From Siphonodentalium dalli (Eukaryota; Mollusca; Scaphopoda; Gadilida; Siphonodentaliidae): a stretch of DNA of 64,000 nucleotides. Where the stretch lies: positions 73,139,980 to 73,203,979 of the forward strand of contig CP136063.1 of NCBI GenBank assembly GCA_032622095.1. Direction: 5' to 3'. Position 1 is the first letter of the stretch; every line of letters starts with the position of its first letter. Below, in pieces: positions 1 through 13,900 of this stretch. Position numbers and translations under genes: made by a program. The notes under the pieces were generated by a model. The model was not told the DNA's origin. It saw only the letters and a list, made by a program, of their open reading frames with translations, and searched no databases.

Positions 1-798
1 CAGCAAACATAGAACTACGAAGAACTCACCACGCAGAGATTCTCTGACAGCTCTCTGATAATTTCGAAAAACACTGTTTTTATAAACCCCACTGTTTCAT
101 AACAACCGCGAACTGTGGTGTTTGCTAATTTGCATAATTGTGTGTTTTTTTATTTGCTATTAAAGCTCGCTATGTATAAATGGTGTTATCACAGACACAT
201 ATCTGTTATAAGGTGTAATATTCCTATTGGACCTTTTTATATCAATAATAAAGACCGTGGGACAAATATATAAACCTTATTATGCAGTTGGTATTTGCTG
301 CAGCCAATTGCACATACGATGTACATACGTTACAACTACGTTTATGTGCTTGATCAAATAGCCACTCTTTGCTGTTTATCAATTGACTATTTCTTTTCTT
401 CAATACATTCCTAAGACTTCAGAGAATACCCGTATGTTGCGTAACAATCTGTGACATATGTCAAATTCTTTTTACACCACTACAGCGTGTTAGTTTCACA
501 TTTTAGCAATCTGGAAATGAACACGTCTGTCGGCGTCTTCACGGCCATTAAAATTTGAAACGAAACCGAACATTTCGCTGCATGGCTACTCAACTTCGAA
601 ATTGCTTTGCTCCTCTTTCCGATTTCCACCATGCAACCAGCAAACTGACCGGAGAATAGCTGAGCGAATGTTTTATTTTCTAAATAGCGATGATTCCAAC
701 ATAAAATTAACTTTTCGAACTGGATTAAAGAATATATGCGCGCATTTATGCCTGCTATTAAGGAGGTTCGTGTGTACTCCTTTGTCAGATAACAAAAC
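1..798. other. Non-coding stretch, no feature recognised
   Basis: AT-rich sequence left of the TM8 exon. It was searched on the minus strand for the TM9 exon (motif F-x-x-x-E-x-x-x-T after an acceptor) and none was seen. It is probably intron of the SLC6 gene. Confidence 0.4.
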
Positions 799-923
799 AG
801 TTATCACCCTTGTTATCGTGAGACACGGGGATTTGTCGCCGCTCGCCTGGCGGCCCTCGGGTGACATTCCAGTTCTCGAGCGGGCGACAAATCCCCGCGT
901 CTCACTCAATCGCGGGCGATAAC
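799..923. repeat. GC-rich inverted repeat (foldback)
   Basis: The arms at about 818-845 and 877-905 are near-perfect inverted copies of GTGAGACACGGGGATTTGTC, with an outer, weaker pair that begins GTTATC. The loop is also GC-rich. It stands out from AT-rich surroundings and is followed by two diverged copies of a segment ending TGTAAAACTGGTATTACC (to about 1125). Probably a MITE. Confidence 0.7.
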
Positions 924-1417
924 TGTATAATATTACCATGCAAAAAAGTCGTCGTTATACAGAAAAGACAGGTTCTACAAGGGTAATAACAAACTGGTAT
1001 CCTTGTAAAACTGATATTACCTTGCAAAAACTTGTCCTCGCTATATAGCGAAGACAAATTTTACAAAGGGTAATAACAATCTCGTATGCCCCCTGTAAAA
1101 CTGGTATTACCCTTCAAAATGTTTGAAAGTCGAAAGTACATCGTGCAAAGCCACGTTAATTCCTCGTGTGCTGGTTATCGTGATACTCTTGCCTCATTTA
1201 CTTAGGATGTCCGACTCATTTGTCATTACTATTGTGAAATATGTTGCTCCATGTTATATCCACTGACAGATAGTTTCCAAAAGTAAGCGAGACCAGGAAC
1301 AGCTATATATTCATATACATCGCACAAGCAGTCTAACAAAATGGAGTTACTCTTCTTGGCTCGTTTCCGCGCTTTATGTCTGTGGGAATATCTTGTTAAT
1401 GGATACAGGTGATAAAT

Positions 1418-1558
1418 ACATTACACGGCTTGTTGAGGGGGGTGGTACGGTGTGGTATGCCACGGTCGACTCTCGTATCCCTCTCGGCTATCGCATCGGG
1501 GGGTACGAGCCTCTATCGGGGCTACCACACCGTATCCCCCTTCAACAAGCCGTATGAC
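1418..1558. repeat. Inverted repeat with about 40-base arms
   Basis: The left arm ACACGGCTTGTTGAGGGGGG and the following GTACGGTGTGGTA are matched in reverse at the right end up to CAAGCCGTATGA. A partial relative of the loop (TATCGGGGCCACCATACGCC) occurs at about 3258-3277. Probably a small MITE in the SLC6 intron. Confidence 0.7.
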
Positions 1559-1815
1559 TTATACTATCCACTTGTTGTATACCCAGCTTCCATTTTGTCG
1601 CATGTTATTTCATTATGAGCGATTTGTCCTCGATGTTCTTTTAATATTTGAAACATTGCTACTCACTACAGACATGACAATTCATGCGATTTTGTTAAAA
1701 ACATACAATTTATACAAAACACAATCATGGGTATAAATCTGACCCACAAGGGATATTAACGATAATTGTTCTAATGTGCTGACAATTGTCATATTTCATA
1801 TTTGTAAGAACTCAC

Positions 1816-1928
1816 CTGGCCATCCAGTCCAACAGAGATTAACATGAAGAAGAATATAAATCCCCAGAAGGCAGAACCCGGAAGCTGTGCTATCCCAGCA
1901 GGATATGTGACGAAAGCAAGGCCCGGAC
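1816..1928 (-). CDS. SLC6 exon i: end of loop 4 and TM8
   Basis: The exon reads [18 protein letters not shown] and then [20 protein letters not shown], ending in phase 0 before gtgagt. The family motif at the end of TM8 is usually G-L-D-S/T; here Gly follows the Asp, where the Na2-site Ser/Thr normally sits. A 67-bp tandem copy of the exon start and acceptor region lies immediately upstream at about 1984-2050, with its AG lost. The next exon (TM9) was not found in 1-1815. Confidence 0.92.
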
Positions 1929-4900
1929 CTACAATAAATATTGTATTGCGAATTATCATGTGTTATGCACATCGAAATAATATCAAGGCCCGGTCCCATA
2001 CTAAATATTATATCGTGAATTACCATGTGTTGTACAAATCGAACTAATGACATGCAACGATACAGAGACATAATAATCACTGGCTTTTGCAATGAGAATA
2101 TTGGAATTTCGCCGTTCAACTAACAAAATTAATAACAACGTGTACGAATGACGCTGATTTTAATGTCGGTGATGTTAAGCTTGTTGGGGTATTGTCGTGA
2201 GAACTAAATGCGAAATTGCAACTGATTTGTCCATACTTGTTATACGATGAATCATTCAGTGATAGAATAAGCAAGTTAGCTATGTCGGAGTATGTCCAGC
2301 ACTGTTCTATACAGAACCACACATGTGGGGATTGACTATTTCGAGTAACAGGAACGGAACGAGGAACAGGAACAACTTCCGAGTAACAGAATGACTATTT
2401 CGAGTAACAGGAACGAGGAACAGATATATAAGCTCACATTTCTCGCATTTTATACAATGAAACAATCCATATTATACATCATTCGAAAGAATAGTCTCTC
2501 CACTTCATGAATATTATAACATTTAACCACTAATTTTCAGAACTAAGCGTATAATAGGTCAGGAACGATTTTTCTAATTCCCGATTCACCGCTCGACGTT
2601 CCTGACCTGTTATACGCTTAGTTCTGAAAAATAGTGGTTAAATGTTATAATATTCATGAAGTGGAGAGGCTATTCTTTTTAATGATGTATAATATGGATT
2701 GTTTCATTGCGTAAAATGCGAGAAATATGAGCTTATATATCTATTCCTAGTTCCTGTTACTCGAAATAGTCATTCTGTTACTCGGAAGTTGTTCCCGTTC
2801 CTCGTTCCGTTCCTGTTACTCGAAATAGTCAATCCCCACATGTGTGTGAATATGGTGAACGTTATCGCGATTGATGAGGGAAATGCTACGGCGAACCACG
2901 TTGGTTTTCTCTACCAAAACCGGACCTCAATCAGAAGGACCAACCAAATGTATAGTAATATACTAGTACCAGTTGATCCAGTTCGATAAAGGGACACAAC
3001 ATAATCATGAGCTCAATCGAAATGCCTATCAAAACTATAGTTGTATAGTGTCGGGATGTATAGGGTACATACCGCCTGTAGCAACCTGGCTGACCTCCTG
3101 GTTTGTCTGATGCGCCATGAAACCGAGCATTGAAAATGTAATAAATCCTCCGAATACACTTGTACAACTGCCGATTACTGCTATCAGTATCGTATCTCTG
3201 TAATAGAAAACTGCACATAATCGGGTGCATATAGTCAACTCCTATGAAGATCGAGTTTCTATCGGGGCCACCATACGCCATGGTGTTTCACGATCGACAA
3301 AACTTAGTATATCAGATGTGTGTGCATATTTTGTGAACATTGTGCACTCGCTAGTGACCAAGTCATTTTCCTTATATTTGTATATTTGTGTGGCTATACA
3401 GATATAGGATAGTTGGACCCAAATATTCGGTTATAAAAATACAATGTACTTACATATGTATAATCTCCAATAACCCCACACGCGTCTCCAGGCCCCTCAT
3501 ATAGCCGTGTGTAATTTGGAGCTGCGTAGCTGTAATCTCGCGCTTTTTTATGGAAGCTAAGACTAGGGTGTCTCGGGCTTTCGTGTCACATGTTTGAGAT
3601 GTTTATAAAAGTGTGCTTTTTTAGTATTTTAACAATTTGAACATACGAGTACACGAAAGATCGCACGCATGTCTATAATTGAAAAGCTATAACATTTTCC
3701 CTCCTTATAGATGTGAACACGTGGTATCTCAGAATATATACCTGTAGCAATTATTCTTGAATCTGTTATAACTTGACATTGTTATTAAACCTCCCCAAAC
3801 AGGACCGAGTGAGTAGAATATCTGAGTTGCTCCGTCGCTCCATACCTGTGTTGTAAAGAATAGAAAATACATCATAGTGCTTTTCAGATCATTGCTAAAT
3901 CGAAATATAATGATCTATATATATTCATCAAATCATCGGAACATATTCGGCACGACGGATCTCATACCATATGTATGGCTCCTTCGCTACTGGCACAAAC
4001 ATACACTCGTCTGATTAGTATAGTACAATGTATAACGCAGAATGTACTACGCTGTGTACGAGACAGATGAAATATAATTCTTGAAATATTGGTGAAAAGC
4101 AAATCACGGCTCACTACCTATAACACTTTGTTAATGTGTACTCATTTATTTATTTTTGCGACATACGACAGTGTGGGGAATACGAGGAAGCAACACACAC
4201 GTCCCAATTAGTTCGAAGAAAGGCGATTAGCACTTTGTCATCCGATTACATGTATAAATTAGATTCATACAAGTGTGCAACTGTCACTCGAATTGTGCGC
4301 GGCTAGCGGTCTTTCCCTTGGCTTAGGGTGTTTTAGTGACGATTTTCTCGCGCCACCCATGTGTTACAAAAGTACCCAACAGGATGTTGATGGACCTTGT
4401 TTGCATGTCAGTACATAAGTGCGCGAATATTGGCCTGGCGCATCATTTTATCTAATATAAGACCTAATCTCATATATGGACATATGTTATTTCTCAATGC
4501 GTAGTGGTAATGTGACTGGATTCAAGATCCACATGTTTTATTGACAAACGCAATAAACACACATAATAGTATTACTTTCACTTTTGAGATTCAAATTACT
4601 ATTACTATTTCATTTATGATGTCATCGTTTGCTATACCGATGTATATAGATACATGTGTCACTGAGGCTGAGCGAAAGAGCCACGAACATGGTGTGAATG
4701 AGTGCCTCTATCGTTCTAATTCAATTCATACTAACTCCGTAAGTTCTATGTTTCTGTCCAATTCGTATTGTGTTGATGGTATATATAGCTATATATGGAT
4801 ATGGCTCTCCTATATTCGGAGTAAATACAATTCCAGTGTTATAGATGATCTACCTCGTCCTAATAAGTTGTATATATTTATGTAGGTTACGGGATATACT

Positions 4901-7900
4901 ATACTTGAGTCGAAACATCTGCCCAGGCTTCTGTCATTCATATTTGATATATATCGGTATTTTCTTATATAATGCCATAAGCAATAGGGCAATGTTTCGT
5001 TACCGTTTTTGAATTTAGATATAATTATCTCTCATGGCACGCTCCGTAAATTATCCCAAATTGATTGTATATGCATATTACACCAGACCATTCAGAATAT
5101 AATCAATACTATTTGATAGCGTTTCCAGACATGCATGGGTCTTTGCTTCACATTTATTATTTTATACACAGCACACTGTACAATACTTCTTACAGGAACG
5201 GGTGTGCTATCTTTAGTGGAATTTTCGTACTCTCGACACCAATATATCCGGTGCATATATAGTCGACATAATACTAAATACTGTACCTGTGGTTCTTTAA
5301 GTCGCTCCCAAGATTCTGTTCGTGGCACGATGTAATATTTTATCCCCTCAATGGCACCCGGGAGGGTGACGCCCCTTACAAGTAGAACAGTCAGTAACAG
5401 GTATGGCAGAGTAGCAGTCACGTAGACAACCTGTGAAAGAAGTATGTATTTTATTGTATTTACTTGCAAATACATGTGGACATATGATACATGGATAATA
5501 TGTACTCCCATGTGAAAGATTGATACACTGAATGTATACCATCAGCCTGTTCTCCCGAAAACCTGCACATTATCTACTTATTATATAATTATTTGTATGT
5601 AGATCATCTTCTTAGAAATTCCTCATTTTGAGTCGATAATGTGCTCAGAACATTGAGAACATTTTAGTCACTTTATCGACTCATAATGAGGCGATTCTAA
5701 GCAGATTATGTGCGGAAAATGACACAGAAAAGCCAACTCGAGACTGATCAGGTGTTTAACGTTTGTGTTCACTGCTGCCCGGGCCATAACACGAATTGGC
5801 GGTGTCCATTGTCTGCTTATTTCAGAATGAAATAATCACATTATGTCATGATGTACCTATTTCACATTATAGGTCGATTATGTGGGTATTTATTTCCACG
5901 AGGATATGTTGATACAATACATGGCTAATAAACACGCCCCAATGTAAGATTATACCGACCTGTTGGTTTGCTGTGCATCACATAATGTAACCCTTTCTAT
6001 ACGAAATGGTTTCGTCAATTCTGTTATAAACGTATACATTGGAACTACAGTTGGAAAAGTCTATTATTCAGTTGGAGTGATGTTACATAAGCAGAGTACA
6101 GATAAGTAAAATTGATAAAAAAAAAGAGCGCTAGTTATTAAGGGAACTGTTTAGCTAAATAGTTCAAGTCATTTGTTAAACTTATTATCAAAACATTCCT
6201 ATGGGAAAACTACTCATCAATGATGCTTCAATATAGAAAGGGTTAAACTTATTATATGAACATTTAGTATATATATGGTTAAACTTACTACCTGAACATT
6301 TCCGATGGGATAGCTACTCAACAATGCGTATTTAGTATAGGAAGGGTTAACTCCAGTGTGTAATAATTATTTGAATCCTCAGCTTATACTCCGCAGTGTT
6401 CATTTTATCATGTTAGCTCAAGTTCGGGAATCAAAATATGACGACAAATACGTTTAAAGATACGGGAGGCCTTGGCGGTGGGTATGCTGTTAAAATATTC
6501 ACACCCGTCAAAAAAGGCCACAAACAGAAAAAACATTAAAATGTGGACTTTGTTCGTATACAAATAAGAAATATCGCATAAACAGTATGTTATTGTCATA
6601 TGTTTGACCATTGTTATGTAAACAAAAGCATAAAAAGTTACTTTCCTGGTGTTTGTTTATATTATGATGGTAAACATAAAGATCGTTCTTTGTTGCTGAA
6701 TTCCTGATATGGAACTAATAAAGAGCGTTTATATCATTTGTGTGTGATTAGCCAGTAACACTGTGCTGTCTTCTGTAACACACTCAGGCTCTTGCTTAGG
6801 TAAAATATAGTAGGTCTTTATGATAGCATGCTGTTTACGCGATGGTCATGGTATATATGAACCAAACTGTATACGTTTTAATGTTTTTCGGTGATTGGAA
6901 CAAATGTGAATATTTTCGACAACTAAGGCCTCCAGTGTCTTTAAACGGACTGTATATGTATATGCAAGTGGTATACTCTGGAAAACTCCTAAGCTGAAGC
7001 AATCGAAACGTTAATGGTCAGTATATTTCTGTTATGATACACAATGTCATAGTGAAAATAAAGAGTCGTTACCTCACTGATTTGCGGAACAGTGAAAAAG
7101 CTATTGAACATCGGTGCGTTTTTGTGTATAAATTTCTGTGAATTTTGTAAAGCTTTTTCAGAAGATACCGGTATTTAATAATGTATGAGGTACGCCTACT
7201 TGGACACTATATACTATGTCAATGTAAGCATATCACATTGTAACTGTTGCCAATTCTAAATCTATGTAATCCACATCTCGAAATAAATTAAAACTAACTA
7301 AGATTGAATTAAAATGATATATGTTATGATATTATATATAAATTGTCAAGATTATATGTGTGTAATCCGCATTATAAGTAAATGCTGTGTCAAATTGTTT
7401 ATATAATATATATATACGTTGTGTGGGAGGGAGACGTACTGTAAGTTGCAAGGTTGGTGATTTTTTTTAAATCAGATTTTTTTTATTATTTAAATCGATT
7501 TTTTGTATAATTTCATTCACATACTTTGGAACCCTTAAAATAACTCAGGAGTAGTGAGTGGTTCAATATGTATACTTTCTGTGGTGAAAATCCAAACGAT
7601 AACGCTGTAATTCAACTGAAAATTTAATTTCAGAACATAACATCATAACAGAACATGTTCAGTCTTTCTGGAAGTTTTTGACTCTTTCATTGGCTAATAT
7701 TTATGCCACTGACTTAATGAGACAATAACATTATAACAGACAAAAATATATAAATGTAAGTTTCTAGCTCAGTTAATTTAGCTGAAAACACCATTAGAAA
7801 TACTGAATTATGATTTACTAGGATCATGATGATCGACATAAGTCAATGAGTCATTGACTTATCATACTATGAGTTTATTCATTTTGCACCAGTGACTACA

Positions 7901-10900
7901 GGCTTCAGCGTCAGTTTTTTGTTTACAACCTGGTTCATCGCCTTGAAAAGAAACACAAGTTTTGCTGCTTTGTCAGTCCCCAGCCTATTCCTCAGTTTCG
8001 ACTGGACAAGACCATAAGACGAGAACACTCGTTCAACCCCAGCAGACGATGCAACAGCAGAATAGAGTTTATTTGTGACATCAAGGCACACACTAGGGAT
8101 CTCTGCCTCATGAGATAACCACCAATCAAGAGGAGAAACACTGGTGGTAACTTCCTGAGCAAACTTTGTGACTGCATACGGAGGAGACTTCGCCTGGAAC
8201 TTAATGATGGTTGCAACTATACTACCAGGTTGAAGCTTCGTTGACTTTCCCACATATTCCATAGCAGCATTCTTTTCGTCAGATGTCAGTTGAGATCCTT
8301 GGTAATATGGGTACATTAAGTACCCAAGGAAATGGGCTGGGGTCATAGCCTGATCGTATCTTTCCTTATATTTCTTTATGACCACTTTAACATTTGACAG
8401 TTCATTTGTCAACTCCTTCCATACTGAATCGGCATCATCATCAGTCTCATCATTAACCTTTCCTTAAAAGAAATCAAGTACGAAAACAGACAAGAAATAG
8501 AAGGAATATGGACAGTTTTATAAGAGACAATCACTATATTGTATTAGGCTATGCTAGCTTCAGCATCAACTCTGTAAGTGATTGGTCATCATCTTCAAGC
8601 TCATCACCAGTTGTCTCATTGTGTTTTGTCCAGAGCTACAGCGATAGTTTTAAGTCGATCTAGGAGATCTTCTGCGGAACGTTTTAGACAAAGGTTTGAC
8701 ACTTTGTTGCGAATTGTTGTATCGATTTCCTCACGAGCACTGTCACATATTTTCATGAGGATGTGCCAGTTTTTTAGGTATGTCTGCAAACAGTCGGACA
8801 TCGTATTCCAACGGACCTCTTGCAGAACAACAAAGCAGGGACCACCTTCTTGGCGATACCTCGCTGACGCAAGGTGGTTATTTCTGAAGTATTTAACAAC
8901 TTGCAGAATATGTGCAGTTACATCAGGTATCTCAAGATCGCGAGCCAGAAGATTGAGAAGATGAGACGAACGGCCATATGTGATTATGTCAGCGATGTAT
9001 TCTGTCTCACTCCCTAGCAACAGGCGACGCATTTTCGCTACATTTGCTGCATTATCAGTCACAACACTTTGTATAGTGCAACCGAATTCCTCTTTAGTCT
9101 TCTTAATTGCTCCAATTGTCAAGTCTGCCAAATATTCACCATTGTGGGCATGACCGGATGTATCGATAGTGTCTACCAGATAAAGTATCCCAGTGTCTGT
9201 AGTAACAGTTGCACAGATGATTGGCTCATTGTGAACATTTGACCATCCATCTAGGGATAAACAAACATGTTTACCATTCAGCTCGTGAGCACATTCCGAT
9301 TTCACTTTATCATACACAACTGGTAGGAACTTGTCCGCAACATCCTTACGAGAAGGTGCACTATATCCATGCCTCAACATGCTAATCGCTCTTTTGAACT
9401 GAGGATGTTCAACCAGCCGGAAAGGGGAATTAGTGGCAAATATCATTCTGGCTAATTCTTCATCGAGGCGCGCTCCTTGTCGGTTGTAGTTGTCTTCACA
9501 ACAAATCCTAAACAAGGCAAACTTGCTGCTTGTAGCTTTCTTTGCTTCGGTGTAGAAGAACTTTGTGAATTACTGATGCTAGTCCTCTTACTTGGTGTTG
9601 TGACAGCGCCAGTAGATGGTAGACTCGGGTCAGTTTCTTTTTTATTCGAACTACATGAAGCAATAACAGTGTCACTATGCAGCTGCTCACAATTATCATC
9701 ATATTCTGGTTGTGCTCTATCAGTAACAGCACACTTCTTCTCCCTATGAGCTTTCATTCTAGAAACCAGTCCTTGAATTTCCAAGTCACAATCTTTACAT
9801 TTAGCTTTGAATCCTTTCCCACTCTTAGTTTCTATCCTTTTAAAAAAGGTCCAAATTGGATCTTGATTTCTGCCTGCTGACATTTTGAAGACTGAAGGTT
9901 GGACAACGGGAATGAAAATAATGTCTACTGCTCAAAAACTAGGACACTTATAAAGCAATGTAAGCATCGGTCATTAAAAATGTGTGGCAAAATGTCAACA
10001 GCTAACCTTCCAATTGGTAAAACTGCCAAAAGTCTTTCTTAACAGATGGAATGGAATTGTTTGGAGGACAATTATCGCCTTTACTGCTTTTCAGCATGAG
10101 CCACTTTTAATTCAATTAAATGCAATGCAAATATGCCAGTCTGAGATTTTGCCCAATCACTCTCAAACAGACAGGGAAGGACTTCCAAAGGTCTTTACAG
10201 ATGGTATGGAATTGTTTTGTGGACAGTTTTTATTGCCTTTACTGATGTGCAGCATGAACCACTTTTAATTCAATTAAATGCAATGCAAATATGCCAGTCT
10301 GAGATTTTGCCCAATCACTCTCAAACAAACAGGGAATGACTTCCAAAGGTCTGTGCAGATGGTATGGAATTGTTTTGTGGACGGTTGTTATGGCCTTTAC
10401 TGCTGTGCAGCATGAACCACTTTTAATTCAATTAAATGCAGTGCAAATATATCAGTCTGAGAATTTTTCCATTGACTCTCTCCAGCACTCGGTGCTTGTA
10501 ACATAATCCTTTGTTGACACACTTGTCACCTCAAGTTTGACTGTACTGTACCAGCATCCTAAATTAAGTTGTTACACATATAGAACAAGTGCATTATATG
10601 GATATTGGTGCTCAAAGCAATATAAGAATTACAACAAAAAAAGATAGATATAAATATTTTGAAGTCTGCAGAAAATTGGTAGATATTGTAAAATTGTCAG
10701 TCATGCATGGAATAGTCCCTATGCACAACTTTTCTTCATATAAATGAATAACATGCATTCCATGATAAAAATGTGTATATTAGACTATATTAACTTGCTC
10801 TACATTATATGGTAATAATATGTATGGTTTTAAATCAATGATTTTTTTTTTAAATCAATGATTTAAATCGCTTGATTTAAATGAGCCAACCCTAAGTTGT

Positions 10901-13900
10901 GTGGGGAGATAGACGAATCGTAAGTTGTGTGGGGGAGAGACGCACTGTAAGTTGAAAGCCTTGCGTCACCCTCTGCGATATTTATATTGCAATCAAATGT
11001 GTCCTGTTGTTTTGTAACGAAAAACCGTACCTATTTGCCGCCATAATAAGAACATATATAGTTGCTAACGCGGAATTTGCTACATAGCCAATCAACAGAC
11101 TGCATATGTTACCTTGCCAGACGACTTGATCCCCTTGATCAGACAGAAGAACACGATTATCAATGTAAGAAGGTTGCAGATAAATATTTTCCAGTTCATC
11201 TGACTCATGTCGCCTATGCCATCCGCTTCGTGCACCATTAATACTCCTCGACTAGAAAAAAAACACAATGTACGTCCATTGTCCATGGTCCGATCGGATC
11301 CCCGAGTATAGTCAACGTTTGTAAGATTACAGCTGACGAGGCAATGGAACAAATACTTGCAATCATCATAAGTTGTATGACACAGGCATCGCGAAAGTCA
11401 ACAAAAGCAGTTGTATGCTTTTATTCGGTGTTGTGTTGTCATTCAAGTGGACAATATTGGGACGTGTTGCTGTATTATCCTGTATATACTAACCAATCTC
11501 AACTGTCAGTAACGAATAGCTTGTTCTTGTACCAAACCATCAAATACCTCTGATTATTGTGGTTTTGCATCTATTTCATATTAGTTCGAAATTCAGAAGG
11601 ACAATGCATTTAACAGTGAAGTTATCAGATCACAGCAAGTGTTTCGAAAACATAAGTATATTAAACAAACATTCTATTGTTAATTTGTAAAATATGGTGT
11701 TCGTTTGGAAATCACTTACACACGTTAGTGTTTGTGCGTTCGTTGTTTTATTCTGGTGTGTTGAGACTGTTATCATCAGCGTACTTACTTCCAGTATTCG
11801 TCACTAGGGCTACTATATACATATTTGCAGTTGGTGATATTCTGTAGCAAAGCATCACCATCCTCAATTATATCTGTGTATGTTAGATTCATCGCGGCAG
11901 CTTTCTCTTCCACACATGTTAGATTAGTGATGCCTGAAATATAATAATATCTGTGTATGTTAGATTCATCGCGGCAGCTTTCTCTTCCACACATGTTAGA
12001 TTAGTGATGCCTGAAATATAATACTATATGTGTATGTTAGATTCATCGCGGCAGCTTTCTCTTCCACACATGTTAGATTAGTGATGCCTGTAATATAATA
12101 ATATATGTGTATGTTAGATTCATCGCGGCAGCTTTCTCTTCCACACATGTTAGATTAGTGATGCCTGAAACATAATAATATATGTGTATGTTAGATTCAG
12201 CGCGCAGCTTTCTCTTCCACACATGTTAGATCAGTGATGCCTGGAATAGAATAATGTTACATTCATCGCGGCTGCTTTCTCTTCCACACATGTCAGATCA
12301 GTGGTGCCTGGAATATTTAAGACATACCGATCAACAGCACACTCAAACTACGTGCACAGCGACATACCGATCAACAGCACACTCAAACTACATGCACAGC
12401 GACATACCGATCAACAACCCACTCAAACTACATGCACAGCGACATACCGATCAACAACACACTCAAACTACATGCACGGCGACATACCGATCAACAACAC
12501 ACTCAAACTACATGCACATCGACATACCGATCAACAACACACTCAAACTACATGCACGGCGACATACCGATCAACAACACACTCAAACTACATGCACATC
12601 GACATACCGATCAACAAAACACTCAAACTACATGCATAGCGACATACCGATCAACAGCACACTCAAACTACATGGACAGCGACATACCGATCAACAACAC
12701 ACTCAAACTACATGGACAGCGACATACCGATCAACAACACAATCAAACTACATGCACAGCGACATACCGATCAACAACACACTCAAACTACATGGACAGC
12801 GACATACCGATAAACAACACACTCAAACTACATACAGAGCGACATACCGATCAACAACACACTCAAACTACATGCACGGCGACATACCGATCAACAACAC
12901 ACTCAAACTACATGCATAGCTACATACCGATCAACAACACAGCGACAGTTAATCCTTATATTTATATACATTTAGCGAAAAAGCCACTTTTGTAAATGTA
13001 TTTAAATCGAAAAGTGTATCGTTACAAAACCAGCCCAAAATAGCCAATAGCACCCTTGGCAAAAGTTAACAGGAACAATTTCTTTATATTGAAACCTGAT
13101 GATTTAATTTAAGTCAATCTTGCGCGAGTCCAAATGCGCCCAAAACATTACGCGTTTTTCTTTCCGGTATCGATGACGTATCGATGTAATTATGGGGTTG
13201 CAGTTATGAGCTGTTGCGCGTTCACCGAGAAATAACTGCAACAAGTCACGTGGGCGCCGACCAATCGGAATGCTGGATTTAGTGATAATCACACTTAGTA
13301 TGTAAATATGATGGCATGGTGGTCGAATATGCCCAAGAAGCTATTCTACCCACTCATTCATACATATAACTAGCACAAAATATTATTTTGCTCCATCAAA
13401 ACCTGCGTCCAAGATGTTTTGCTTGAACCCGAATACCAGTTAATTCGTGGGTATGAATCCCGCGTACGGCTTCAAAACACCCTGAATCCCGCGTACCGAA
13501 AATTGGGTGGGGGGTGTTACCCGCCAGCATGTGAAAGAGCATTAGCCACTGAGCACTGCAGCAATGAGCTATGATCGATGATTACACACTATGAGAGAAA
13601 GAGCCCAGAAGCGTATAATGAACTGGATTTACTATCGTGATATGCACAAAGCTCTTGGGGACACAACATTTACTTGCAAATTATTAGAATGAGATACGTT
13701 TATAATTTACAGGATAGAAACATAGTTTCCACCATGGTTGTTTCATAATACAAATAGAAACTATATATTACACATAAGAGTAATATTAGTTATCTTCGGC
13801 AACATCGGGAGTACATGTAGATTTAATACCTGAATGTCGATTTTGAACCCCGAGGCATCCAGGTATTAAATCTCAATGTACCCCACGATGTTGCCGGAGA

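Larger units (their letters stand above)
7451..10893 (-). mobile_element. hAT-family DNA transposon, degenerate
   Basis: The termini are AGGTTGGTGATTT at the left and the reverse of AGGGTTGGCTCATTT at the right, followed by ATTTAAATC-rich subterminal DNA. Imperfect 8-bp flanks (aagttgca and aagttgtg) agree with the hAT target-site length. Inside is a minus-strand transposase with a BED finger and an hAT C-terminal dimerisation domain. The element sits inside a short tandem repeat (about 29 bp, TGTGTGGGAGGGAGACG-like) visible on both sides at 7410-7450 and 10894-10960. It lies in the SLC6 intron between the TM4 and TM5 exons. Confidence 0.9.

Noticed and set aside
1-1815. TM9 exon of the SLC6 gene
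   Set aside because: No minus-strand acceptor followed by the TM9 motif was found; the exon must lie beyond the left edge.
12318-12945. CRISPR-like regular array
   Set aside because: Units follow one another with no unique spacers, and the setting is an animal intron; it is a minisatellite.
12254-12995. Open frames of 112-221 codons in all three plus frames, looking like a repetitive protein
   Set aside because: They are the three readings of a 40-bp minisatellite that lacks stops; the unit is not a multiple of three.
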